Of a stretch of DNA of 64,000 bases, positions 17,077-24,742 are shown in pieces. The number at the start of each line of letters is the position of its first letter. Positions within the stretch are counted from its first letter, which is position 1. The position numbers were made by a program, and so were the translations under genes. The notes beneath the pieces are model-generated. The model saw only the letters and a program-made list of their open reading frames with translations, was not told where the DNA came from and searched no databases. The stretch is from positions 124,001 to 188,000 of the forward strand of contig NZ_BDCK01000020.1 in assembly GCF_001613465.1 (NCBI RefSeq), written 5' to 3'. This DNA is from Nocardia niwae NBRC 108934 = DSM 45340. GTDB taxonomy: Bacteria > Actinomycetota > Actinomycetes > Mycobacteriales > Mycobacteriaceae.

Positions 17077-18885
17077 TCAGTTTTCTTCTTCGCTATACGA
17101 AGGGAAGAACTCGGCGAGGAGGAACTCGGGCAGCACGTACTGCGGCATCATCCGCACACTACTTCCCGCGTGCAAGATGTGCAGTACGAGCCCTTCGACG
17201 TCGGCGGCGCAGACCGTTTTACGACCGGCCTTCTGCAGCCGGAGCGAGAAATCGTAATCGCACACCAATCCGTTCGGCGGGTTGCCGCGAACCGGCACGT
17301 CGGCGCAGGTGGACTTGCGCCATACGAATGAAAAACCGTAGCCCCAGAGGTTTCCGTGGATCCAGTCGCGATCCCACGTTTTCGTCGAAAGCGGTTGAAA
17401 TGGCTCCCACGGCGACAGCAGAAAATGCGTCGGCGATATGGTGTCGGTCGCCCAGTAGCAAAACAATTTATTTGCAGGGTCATAAGCGAACCACCTGCTC
17501 AAGGTGATGAAGTCGGCGTCACCGAGGAACTCCACCATTCGCTCGACATACTGCGGGGCGTAATAGTCGTCGTCATCGAAGCACACGATTATCTCACCAC
17601 GAGATAATTGTGCCAGAAGATTCATCTTGTCACCGAGCGCCATTCGTTTGCCAGGCATGTGGAGATACCGAATACGATGTTCGCGACACAACTCCTCGTC
17701 GAGAAAATCGACCGGCTCGGGACTGTCGTCGAGAATGATCATCTCTGTCGTGCCGCCGAAACTCTGTGCGCAGTAGCACCGGACGACGCTGCGAAGAAAC
17801 GCCGGGCGCTGATAGGTAGGGCAGATCACGCTCACTTGCGGGATGGGCGATTCGTCCCGAGGAGGCGCACTTCTATCTGGCGCCGGATGCCACTTCATCG
17901 TCGATCTGTCCCGGGATACTCCGAGACGCTGTGCTGTGCGCAGGCCCGTTGGGCCCTCTGGGACGTCGCGAGCACCAGCCGGACCGGGCCGGGAAGATGC
18001 GGAACGCCCGCTCGTCACCGGGCCGGCGACCGATGACGCCTTCCGTGTGTCCGGCCCAGGCGACAACCGCAGTCGGCTACGCAGCGCCCGGTTCCATTCG
18101 GGCACCCGATCGTACTGATGCACAATCGGATACAGCTTGCCCGCCGCCGTCCGCACACCGTCCGGGGACAGGACGGGTTCCGGCTCGACCAGAAGCGGTC
18201 GCAAGGTCGAAAGGCGGCGTGTATCCGCCAATGTCCCCGCCTGACAGGCGAAACCGTCTTCCGAAGCCACCAACTGCACTGTCGAGCGATACGGTTCCAT
18301 ATCGAGGAGCAGGTTGTACCCACTCTGGTCGGCGACGGGCACTCCGGCCGAATCGGCGATCAGGGTGATGGCGAGGCACAGATCCGCCACCATATCGGCT
18401 CGACCGGCAAGAACGCCGACATTGCGAACGACGCTCGACCGCAAGCGCTCGGCGTGGGCCGGAAAGGTTCGCCGCAGGTTCTGCCAGTTCCACTCCTCAT
18501 CGCAGTACCGCACCGCCTCGCTGACGGCGAGAAAAGGGCGGTTGAGATGGGTTTCCAGCCATTCGACGGGGTCTGCTTGGAAATAGACGTCTCGCACGTC
18601 GGTGACAACGGCGAAGCCGAGCGAACTATCGGATCTCCGCAGCACGTCGGCGATATCCGCGAACCGCTGGTTGTATACGCTGCCACGCAGCGGCATCCGT
18701 ACCGCGTGCAGTCCGAGCGATGCCAGGTTCTCCGCCACGACATCGCCGCGTCGATCGCCGTCGTACACGATGACTACGCCCAGACCGGTAAATCCAGTGG
18801 CGACGAGGCTTCTCGCCCAAACCTCCACGTCGGCCCATTCATAGCCCGCCGCCGCGCCGATGACGATGTTCTTCGCCGAGGCCAT
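17077..18885 (-). CDS. Two-domain glycosyltransferase downstream of the lectin-like protein
   Basis: A 602-residue protein starting at ATG 18885. Residues 1-270 form one nucleotide-sugar transferase-like domain (FAVVTDVRDVYFQADPVEWL has the D-x-x-D pattern of GT-A enzymes; DQSGYNLLLD follows). Residues 275-345 are a disordered linker. Residues 350-590 are a classical GT2 domain opening with QVSVICPTYQRPAFLRSVV and carrying the metal-binding run CFDDDDYYAP. The gene starts 13 bp after the stop of the Ser/Thr-rich lectin-like protein on the same strand, so that protein is the obvious candidate acceptor. The sugar donor is unknown. Confidence 0.78.
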   Translation of the reverse strand: MASAKNIVIGAAAGYEWADVEVWARSLVATGFTGLGVVIVYDGDRRGDVVAENLASLGLHAVRMPLRGSVYNQRFADIADVLRRSDSSLGFAVVTDVRDVYFQADPVEWLETHLNRPFLAVSEAVRYCDEEWNWQNLRRTFPAHAERLRSSVVRNVGVLAGRADMVADLCLAITLIADSAGVPVADQSGYNLLLDMEPYRSTVQLVASEDGFACQAGTLADTRRLSTLRPLLVEPEPVLSPDGVRTAAGKLYPIVHQYDRVPEWNRALRSRLRLSPGPDTRKASSVAGPVTSGRSASSRPGPAGARDVPEGPTGLRTAQRLGVSRDRSTMKWHPAPDRSAPPRDESPIPQVSVICPTYQRPAFLRSVVRCYCAQSFGGTTEMIILDDSPEPVDFLDEELCREHRIRYLHMPGKRMALGDKMNLLAQLSRGEIIVCFDDDDYYAPQYVERMVEFLGDADFITLSRWFAYDPANKLFCYWATDTISPTHFLLSPWEPFQPLSTKTWDRDWIHGNLWGYGFSFVWRKSTCADVPVRGNPPNGLVCDYDFSLRLQKAGRKTVCAADVEGLVLHILHAGSSVRMMPQYVLPEFLLAEFFPSYSEEEN

Positions 18886-18898
18886 CCCGTCCGACCGC

Positions 18899-21205
18899 TC
18901 AGACCTGTCCCGTCGGCGGCGAGACAGGAGGCGGACCGTTCGGCGCTGCCGCGCTCACGGTCGGCGGCGGTAACGCCTCGGATCCGGTGTTGGTATTGGC
19001 GGTGCCGTCCAGACCGGTCGGGTGGAAGTAGCCCATGAAATTCCCGTACTTCTCGGTCAACGGAGGACTGTTGGGATCCAAGGGAACGAGTTGACCGTTG
19101 TCCAGAATGAACATGCCATTCTGATTCTTCACGATCATCCCATAATGCTTCACGCCATCCTTATCCCACTCCACGGTGTCGCCGGTAGTCAATTTGGCGA
19201 CGTCACTGACGGTCGCCCACGGAGTATTCGGCGTGTTCGCGCCCGCGGTTCCCTCATATGCCGCCGCTGCGTCGAGGGCGACATTCTGCTGCTGCCGCTG
19301 CAAAGCCTCCGCGACCGGCTGCGACACCTGAACGGTCGAGTCCCCGATCTTGTAGTCGACCATCTGGCCGGGTGTGGTGACCGGCGGCGGTGTACCGGCA
19401 TAAGCAGGTGCCGTCACCGTGGGAGGAGCAGAGTTCTGCTGTGCAGCGGAATTGGCGTTGGCGTTGGATGCCTGCCGGTTCCGATCGCGCTGCCGATCGT
19501 CCCGCGAGTCCCGATCGTCATCTCGGGCCTCCTCCATGGGGGAGCGATTCTGGTTCCCCATCTGCGACAGGGCATTCATTGCCATCAGCGGCCCCATCAT
19601 GTCAGCGCCGCTATTACCGGCGGGCGCGGGCGGGGCGGTGGTGGTGGTGGTGGGCGTGACATTGCCGGTGGTCGCGCCGGTCCCGACCCCGGTCCCGGTC
19701 CCATTCTGCATCGCGGCCTGCGTAGCCCCGAAATCCACACTCGACGCGGTATCGCCGGTACCCGTGCCCGTCGTGGTGGTCGTGGTGGTATCCGTACCCG
19801 TAGTGTCCGTCGGCAGCAGGTCGTCGTACGTGGAACTGTAATCGTCGTTCGTACTGACCGGCTGTGTTGTCGTAGTTTGCGGCTGCGTAGTCGTGGTCGG
19901 ATAAGTCGGCTGCGTGCTGGTCGTACTAGTGGTCGTACTGGCGCTGGTAGTCGTACTCGTGCTGGTACTGGTGCTGGTGCTCGTACTGGTGCTCGTGCTC
20001 GTACTGGCGCTGGTGCTGGTGCTGGTGCTCGTACTGGTGCTCGTACTCGTACTGCTGGCCGGATCGCCAGATTCGGGGGCGAGGTCGAGCGGAAGGCCCA
20101 TATTCCGTGCTATCTCGGCATATCGAGTGACCGTACCGATGCAATCCTGGACCGCGTCCCTGATCAGCCCGTACATGGAATATTCTTTGCTCAGGTCCGA
20201 GGGCAAGACCATCGCCCGCTCTTCGCGCGCGTCTTGAATACCGGGCTCTTCGAACTTCACCTTACCGTCGACCGTGACGCCCATGTCGGCGCCGAGGAAC
20301 AGTTTTTCGTTCAGATCCCAGATCGTCCCGTGCATTTCCTTGAAGGCTTGGTTGTTCGCAACCTCCAAATGCTTGGTCTCTTTCTTGAAGGCATCATCGA
20401 GCATGTCCCATCGACTGGCCAGCAGAGAAAGAAACATATTCGCGCTGGAATGCGCGTTGTCGGTCTCGCTCGACGCCGGCGGACTGCTCAGAGATGAAAG
20501 GAAAGCATCGCTCAGATTGTCGTCGAGCAGCTTCACGGAGCTGTCGTTCTTCTTGGCGTCTTCGAAGACGCCCGGCAAATCGGTCCGTCCCGAACCCAGC
20601 TGGTAGGCCAGCAGCTGCACTTGATTGTTCGCGACCTTGGTGTAGTTGGTGAGTTCGGGGGACGCGCCCGGCGGAAGAGTGATCTTCAGCCGGTAATTGG
20701 TGAGGAAGTCGTCGGTATTCCGACCGGCAAGATCATTGAGTTTGGCCGGGTCCTCCATGTACCAGAGGACGTCATCGTTGTTCTTGACATCGAGGTCCCC
20801 GCTCCAGTCTCCGGGAAGACTTTTGACAGCGACGATATTGCCGTCATTGGTGAGGACGTAATTCGTAGGCTCATTACCGTCGTCCTCGTTCCAGTCGACA
20901 TCCTTGCCCGCCTTACCGGTGTGGCCATGGCCGTCGCCGAACGTATAAACGTTGTTGTCGCCGTCTCGCAGTTCGAGTTGCGTCTGGCCCGCCTGCCCCC
21001 AGAAGCCGCCCTCTTCCTCGAAGTGAAGCGAATCACCCTTTCCGGCTTCACCATATTTGTTTACGGTGAGACCGGTCGAGTTCTGGACGACGACTTGGCC
21101 GTTCTGCAGGCCCATACGGTATTGGCCGTTGGGCGAGTAGACCCAATCCCCTTCTTTGAGGGTATCGCCCGGCTTGAGAATGCCGTTGTAATAGTTGTCG
21201 CCCAC
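18899..21205 (-). CDS. Large bulb-lectin/ESX-associated protein with Ser/Thr repeat linker
   Basis: A 768-residue protein starting at GTG 21205, with GGAG seven bases upstream. Residues 1-125 have the beta-prism pattern of bulb-type mannose-binding lectins (NGILKPGDTLKEGDWVYSP, then YRMGLQNGQVVVQNSTGLTV). Residues 190-375 form a helical domain. Residues 383-430 are an almost pure Ser-Thr alternation, followed by Thr-rich and Pro/Gln-rich segments. The last 130 residues form a beta-rich domain (DTVEWDKDGVKHYGMIVKNQ). There is no classical signal peptide. The operon contains two YbaB-like proteins and a small helical protein, which suggests ESX-type export. Carbohydrate binding and glycosylation are inference. 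Confidence 0.68.
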   Translation of the reverse strand: MGDNYYNGILKPGDTLKEGDWVYSPNGQYRMGLQNGQVVVQNSTGLTVNKYGEAGKGDSLHFEEEGGFWGQAGQTQLELRDGDNNVYTFGDGHGHTGKAGKDVDWNEDDGNEPTNYVLTNDGNIVAVKSLPGDWSGDLDVKNNDDVLWYMEDPAKLNDLAGRNTDDFLTNYRLKITLPPGASPELTNYTKVANNQVQLLAYQLGSGRTDLPGVFEDAKKNDSSVKLLDDNLSDAFLSSLSSPPASSETDNAHSSANMFLSLLASRWDMLDDAFKKETKHLEVANNQAFKEMHGTIWDLNEKLFLGADMGVTVDGKVKFEEPGIQDAREERAMVLPSDLSKEYSMYGLIRDAVQDCIGTVTRYAEIARNMGLPLDLAPESGDPASSTSTSTSTSTSTSTSASTSTSTSTSTSTSTSTSTTTSASTTTSTTSTQPTYPTTTTQPQTTTTQPVSTNDDYSSTYDDLLPTDTTGTDTTTTTTTGTGTGDTASSVDFGATQAAMQNGTGTGVGTGATTGNVTPTTTTTAPPAPAGNSGADMMGPLMAMNALSQMGNQNRSPMEEARDDDRDSRDDRQRDRNRQASNANANSAAQQNSAPPTVTAPAYAGTPPPVTTPGQMVDYKIGDSTVQVSQPVAEALQRQQQNVALDAAAAYEGTAGANTPNTPWATVSDVAKLTTGDTVEWDKDGVKHYGMIVKNQNGMFILDNGQLVPLDPNSPPLTEKYGNFMGYFHPTGLDGTANTNTGSEALPPPTVSAAAPNGPPPVSPPTGQV
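19915..20056. repeat. Degenerate hexamer tandem repeat coding the Ser-Thr linker
   Basis: About 24 copies of a 6-bp unit resembling TCGTAC/TGGTGC alternate on the plus strand. Read from the minus strand they give Ser-Thr dipeptides, with occasional Ser-Ala and Thr-Thr. The tract is inside the lectin-like gene, keeps its frame, and is a plausible site of length variation. Confidence 0.8.
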
Positions 21206-21307
21206 AGGTCAACTCCACATCACCAGTCGTGCCGACTGTTCGCGAACACGAAGACAGTCACACGGAGTACGCCCATTCAGAAGAGTCCAGCAGCCGGAAG
21301 AAGCGGC

Positions 21308-21628
21308 TCACACTTCCGGCGTCTTCCGCCGGACCGAGCTGCCACCGGCGGTATCGGTATCGTCCAATGCCGTTGCTGCCGTGTACATGATGTCACCGTT
21401 CGTTTGCGAATCATCCGCGATCGAGTTCATCCCGTTCTTGCGGAGGACGAACATGTACTGCTCCCAGCCTCCGAATGCCTCGTGCGCGGCATTGCCGTAC
21501 TTCGCATAGCGATTGGCCCACCAGCCGGCGTCCGGCTCGGCCTTGGTCCGGATGACCGGTACCCGGTCATGGTCGGCACCACCGCGGGCGCGCATACCGT
21601 CAGTCTCTACATGCAGCCCATCGGTCAT
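21308..21628 (-). CDS. Small WXG100-like helical protein
   Basis: A 106-residue protein starting at ATG 21628, with AAAGGGG seven bases upstream. It has the helical composition and size of ESX targets: VETDGMRARGGADHDR near the N-terminus, a tryptophan-rich turn (AGWWANRYAKYGNAAHEAFG) around residues 35-55, and a polar tail. The assignment to the WXG100/EspC class rests on size, lack of signal peptide, helical content and position between a YbaB-like gene and the large lectin-like gene. Confidence 0.6.
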   Translation of the reverse strand: MTDGLHVETDGMRARGGADHDRVPVIRTKAEPDAGWWANRYAKYGNAAHEAFGGWEQYMFVLRKNGMNSIADDSQTNGDIMYTAATALDDTDTAGGSSVRRKTPEV

Positions 21629-21773
21629 CCCGGAACCCCTTTCCATATGGACAGGCACAACCATTCTCTTGCATCCCCATCCTTGGGGACAGCCGAGACG
21701 GACGACCCGGTCGAGTACCACACGCAGGAACTACGTTCGAGTTCGCGCGGAGCGTCTTTGCACCTCGATCGAT

Positions 21774-22121
21774 TCAGTGATTTCCACCGAACTCCGCCTT
21801 CTCCATCGCCATGTATTGGGCTTCGGTCGGCAGGCCATAAGCCTCGGCGACATGTGGCAGCACACCGTGATACTGCATCTCCGTGCGCCATCCGACCCGG
21901 GACTTCTCGTGCGCCAGACGGGCCACCCGAACGATCTCGGCGGCCAGCCAGGCGTCGGTGTTCTCCCACACCTCGTCACCGATGTGCAGGCCGACGATCA
22001 CACCGCTGCGGTCGCATGCCACACCAACCGAGTAGTCCGCATTGAACACCTCGTAGACCAGGTTCTGCCAGTCGGGCGGAGCTTCGCCCCCGGCGCCGGC
22101 CGACGCCTCCAGATCCGTCAC
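21774..22121 (-). CDS. YbaB-like small protein of the second secretion operon
   Basis: A 115-residue protein starting at GTG 22121, seven bases after GGAG. The start codon lies five bases inside the gap after the upstream stop, so the genes are coupled. The middle (ADYSVGVACDRSGVIVGLHI) reads like the central strands of YbaB-fold proteins, followed by a long helix (AAEIVRVARLAHEKSRVGWR) and a C-terminal extension. A role as cytosolic partner of the secreted proteins encoded downstream is inferred by analogy with EspL-type proteins. Confidence 0.62.
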   Translation of the reverse strand: MTDLEASAGAGGEAPPDWQNLVYEVFNADYSVGVACDRSGVIVGLHIGDEVWENTDAWLAAEIVRVARLAHEKSRVGWRTEMQYHGVLPHVAEAYGLPTEAQYMAMEKAEFGGNH

Positions 22122-22125
22122 CGCA

Positions 22126-22476
22126 TCACTCCGAGGGAGGCGCGAACGGTGGGGCGAATCGTGGACGCGGCCACCGCACATCCGGCCAAGTCGTCTCCTC
22201 GATGACAATCTTGTGCTGCCGCGCCGCGTCTGCGGTGCTGTCCTGGATCGCGGCCATGATCTCGGCCACCAACTCCCGACTGTCGGCACAGTGAGCGACG
22301 GTACCGGGGGCGATATAGAGGTCGGTGAGCCTGCCGATCGCGTCGACCTCAGGGATCACCCGCGAAGTGGGCGATGGACGCCGAGCGCGGATCTGGTCGA
22401 TCCGCTTCAGCATTTCGTCAGTGGCATGCACCAGCGACCGACCGGATTCCAGTGCCGATGCCGTCTCAGGATGCAT
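22126..22476 (-). CDS. YbaB/EbfC-fold protein, first gene of the second secretion operon
   Basis: A 116-residue protein starting at ATG 22476, with only a weak binding site. It follows the YbaB pattern: an N-terminal helix (SLVHATDEMLKRIDQIRA), strands with VIPEVDAIGRLTDLYIAPG, and a long helix (RELVAEIMAAIQDSTADAA). It is probably the promoter-proximal gene of the minus-strand run 22476-17077. The presence of two different YbaB-like genes in a row is unusual and may reflect a heterodimer. Confidence 0.66.
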   Translation of the reverse strand: MHPETASALESGRSLVHATDEMLKRIDQIRARRPSPTSRVIPEVDAIGRLTDLYIAPGTVAHCADSRELVAEIMAAIQDSTADAARQHKIVIEETTWPDVRWPRPRFAPPFAPPSE

Positions 22477-22800
22477 GGCGCGAGCCCAGTCCTCGGCACG
22501 TCACCGCCGCCTCGGCGAGCGGCGAAGCATTCCTTCCGGCGGCGAAGCGCGGCACCTGACGGGCAGGCATTCCGTATGACAGAGGGTTGAAACGCGCAGT
22601 CGGGTTGCCGTCCAGCTCTTTTCGCATGCCACCTCCTCCCATGGATGATAGGTTCCCATTCTTCCCATCTGCCCGCGGCCTTCCCAGCGATGAGAAGCGT
22701 CCCAGCGTGCCGGATGCGGGCGCGGCCGGGCTCCGAAGCCGCAGGGGAACTTCCGCCGTCCCCACCGACGGGGACACGCAAGAATGGGATGCCGGTCGGA
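22477..22800. other. Divergent intergenic region
   Basis: 324 bp between the YbaB-like gene and the plus-strand gene starting at 22801. It has purine-rich runs but no reading frame I trust. Promoters for both sides are expected here; I see no defined operator or RNA. Confidence 0.4.
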
Positions 22801-23850
22801 ATGAGAGAGTCTGCGATCCTGACGATGGCGATGCCTGGAGCTGCCGGCGACTTCCTGGTCGATTTGGCCCAACGGTTGTCCCTGCGTTGTGACCCGGCAC
22901 CCATTCGTGCCGTGATCGAACGCGCCTGCGCGGGTCAGGACGGCGCGCGCGGACCGGACGGACGCCGAACGAGCACGCTGACCATTTCCGGGATTCCGTT
23001 CGAGGTCAGTGTGTCCGGTGGCCGAGGCGCGGTGTCGCGCGCCGTCCGCTATGTCACCGAGACGGCGACTCGGGAAGAGCTGTTCGACTCGCGCCTCAGC
23101 GCTCAACTGACCTCGATCCGCGATCTCGTCGCGTGGCTGCCGAACGGCGACGAGACGGTCGCCGACATGCTGCGATCCTTCGTCGTGACACTGTTTCCGG
23201 ATCCGGCGAAAATCTCGCACCGGCAGCGTTTTGCCACGTGGATCGGTGTTGTCCATGCCGCCGGCACGCCACATCACGCAGCCCGTCTCAAGGTGTACGG
23301 AAATCTCGCGGCCGCGCCGGAATCCCTGCACCGATTGTCCGATGTATGGCCGGGTTTCGCGGGATTGGCGGCGCTACCCGACCATGAGAAGGTCATCGCA
23401 CCCGCTGTCATCGCACTCGAAGTCGACGCGGACGGCGGGGTGAACCACAAGGTCTACCTCAGAGCGCGGTACCCCGACGCCGACGCGCCGAAGAGACTCG
23501 TCCGCTGCTTCGGCGATCCGGCCCGGGAGATGCTGGACGAACTCGTTCGATGTGGGGTCGACGCGGCCCAGCTTCACCGGCGCGACCTGTTCGTCTGCTG
23601 CGCGCGCGGCGCGGGCGACCCCACCTTCGGGCTCTACCTGGGCGCGAGAAGGGGCGACGACCTGAGCGGGCTCGCACTCGCGCTCGCGGCCCGGCACCAC
23701 GGCACCCCTCATGCCGTCGACGCCCTCCGCCGGGCTGCGCTCGCGTGCGGAGCGAGCTGGCATTACTCGGCAGTCGGACTGGGTTTCTCCACCGGCCACG
23801 GCGTCGACAAGCTCAACGTCTACGGCACCCCCCACTGGAATGTCACATGA
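22801..23850 (+). CDS. ABBA-type prenyltransferase-like protein (tentative)
   Basis: A 349-residue protein read from ATG 22801; the start is uncertain, because no strong binding site is seen (ATG 22828 is an alternative). Strands with the shape K-V-Y recur at roughly regular spacing: AARLKVYGNLAA, GVNHKVYLRARYP, TFGLYLGARRG, and a final VDKLNVYGTPHWN. Lys/Tyr-bearing strands in antiparallel pairs are what aromatic (ABBA/DMATS-type) prenyltransferases show, where they bind the diphosphate of the prenyl donor. The length also fits. No biosynthetic neighbour supports this, so the family is a lead only. Two terminators follow. Confidence 0.45.
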   Translation: MRESAILTMAMPGAAGDFLVDLAQRLSLRCDPAPIRAVIERACAGQDGARGPDGRRTSTLTISGIPFEVSVSGGRGAVSRAVRYVTETATREELFDSRLSAQLTSIRDLVAWLPNGDETVADMLRSFVVTLFPDPAKISHRQRFATWIGVVHAAGTPHHAARLKVYGNLAAAPESLHRLSDVWPGFAGLAALPDHEKVIAPAVIALEVDADGGVNHKVYLRARYPDADAPKRLVRCFGDPAREMLDELVRCGVDAAQLHRRDLFVCCARGAGDPTFGLYLGARRGDDLSGLALALAARHHGTPHAVDALRRAALACGASWHYSAVGLGFSTGHGVDKLNVYGTPHWNVT

Positions 23851-23894
23851 CCCGTGGGGCTCGGCACCCGCCTTCCACACCCGCGAACGCAGAA

Positions 23895-23942
23895 GAGTCC
23901 ACCCCCGCATGCTCCCTGAAGTGGTCGCGCGGGGGTGGACTC
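23895..23942 (+). terminator. Strong terminator after the prenyltransferase-like gene
   Basis: A perfect 14-bp inverted repeat, GAGTCCACCCCCGC (23895-23908) and GCGGGGGTGGACTC (23929-23942), 45 bp after the stop codon. Confidence 0.7.
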
Positions 23943-23953
23943 GCCGAAGCCAG

Positions 23954-23989
23954 CTGCGGCGGAGCACCGAGTGGGGTACTCCGCCGCAG
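23954..23989 (-). terminator. Probable native glnA terminator, now separated from glnA
   Basis: A perfect 11-bp inverted repeat, CTGCGGCGGAG (23954-23964) and CTCCGCCGCAG (23979-23989), lies 17 bp outside the left attachment core. Before insertion, the leftward-transcribed glnA would have ended inside that core and run straight into this hairpin. Confidence 0.55.
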
Positions 23990-24006
23990 GTTGGAGCGGA
24001 TGACGA

Positions 24007-24029
24007 CTTACACGTCGAAGTACAGCTCG
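24007..24029. other. Left attachment core (attL) of the integrated element
   Basis: The 23 bases here are identical to 32623-32645, which hold the stop codon and last six codons of glnA. The flanking bases differ on both sides, which defines the exact core. It is a duplicated glnA 3' end left by site-specific integration. Confidence 0.88.
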
Positions 24030-24134
24030 GACTACCTACCTGGCGTTTGCTGTCATGGATGACGCTGGCCGCGTGACGCTGACCTGCGGTTTGATCATGG
24101 CGACGTTGGCAGTGTGGTGCCGCCCTCTGTCGTG

Positions 24135-24154
24135 CTGCGTACCGACTGCGTACC
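24135..24154 (+). repeat. Arm-type integrase site pair, left end
   Basis: CTGCGTACC occurs at 24135-24143 and 24146-24154, at an 11-bp pitch. The same pair with the same pitch and orientation occurs at 32568-32587, beside the right core. Paired short direct repeats at both ends are typical binding sites for the N-terminal domain of tyrosine integrases. Confidence 0.65.
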
Positions 24155-24155
24155 G

Positions 24156-24467
24156 CTATCCCTCCCAGCTGGACAGCTCTTCCCACTCGCCGAACGGCGG
24201 CTTGGTCTTGGCGATTACGACGCAGGGTTCGGGGTTCAGATAGCGTTCGATGTCGAACCCAGCATCCGGTTCCCCATCCTTCGGCGGGTTCCCGTCATAG
24301 ATCCGATCGAAGCCGGGCTGCTGCGCATCGGCGAGGTCCTTCTCCAGCTGAGTCGCTCCCGGGAAGTTCTCGAGATAGCCGGATCCCGGCTCCTGGTGCT
24401 TCATCCCGGTCCATCCATCGTCTATTCTGCGCCAGATGTGGCTACTTGGATCAGGGGTAACTGTCAT
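24156..24467 (-). CDS. Hypothetical protein at the left end of the element
   Basis: A 103-residue protein starting at ATG 24467 (TTG 24473 is possible), with no clear binding site. The chain is polar and aromatic-rich (DGWTGMKHQEPGSGYLENFP, later DAGFDIERYLNPEP), without signal peptide or membrane segment. Composition looks like real protein, but I recognise no family. It lies just inside the left attachment site, its C-terminal end next to the arm-type repeats, and may be cargo of the element or the remains of an older insertion. Confidence 0.5.
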   Translation of the reverse strand: MTVTPDPSSHIWRRIDDGWTGMKHQEPGSGYLENFPGATQLEKDLADAQQPGFDRIYDGNPPKDGEPDAGFDIERYLNPEPCVVIAKTKPPFGEWEELSSWEG

Positions 24468-24742
24468 AGCCAAAACATAGCTGTCGCATGGCGTTCCGAG
24501 GGCGAATCGTGTAAACCACTCGTTGGTTCCTACGGATCAACGCCGCCCACCTCCTAAGCGGTAGACGGCGCTTCGCCCTAACAGGCGATGGGGAAGTTGA
24601 TGCCTAGGCATCAAACTGAACACCCGAACTCGTCACCTCTGCTGGTGTGAGCCGCGTTGACGTCCCTGATACCTGCGGGCCGCTTCCCCGCAAGCCGCCA
24701 CAATGGAGACCTGGCACGGGCTGACAGCGATGAGACAATGAG

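Noticed and set aside
19915..20056. CRISPR-like regular repeats
   Set aside because: Units are 6 bp, contiguous and coding; there are no spacers and no cas genes.
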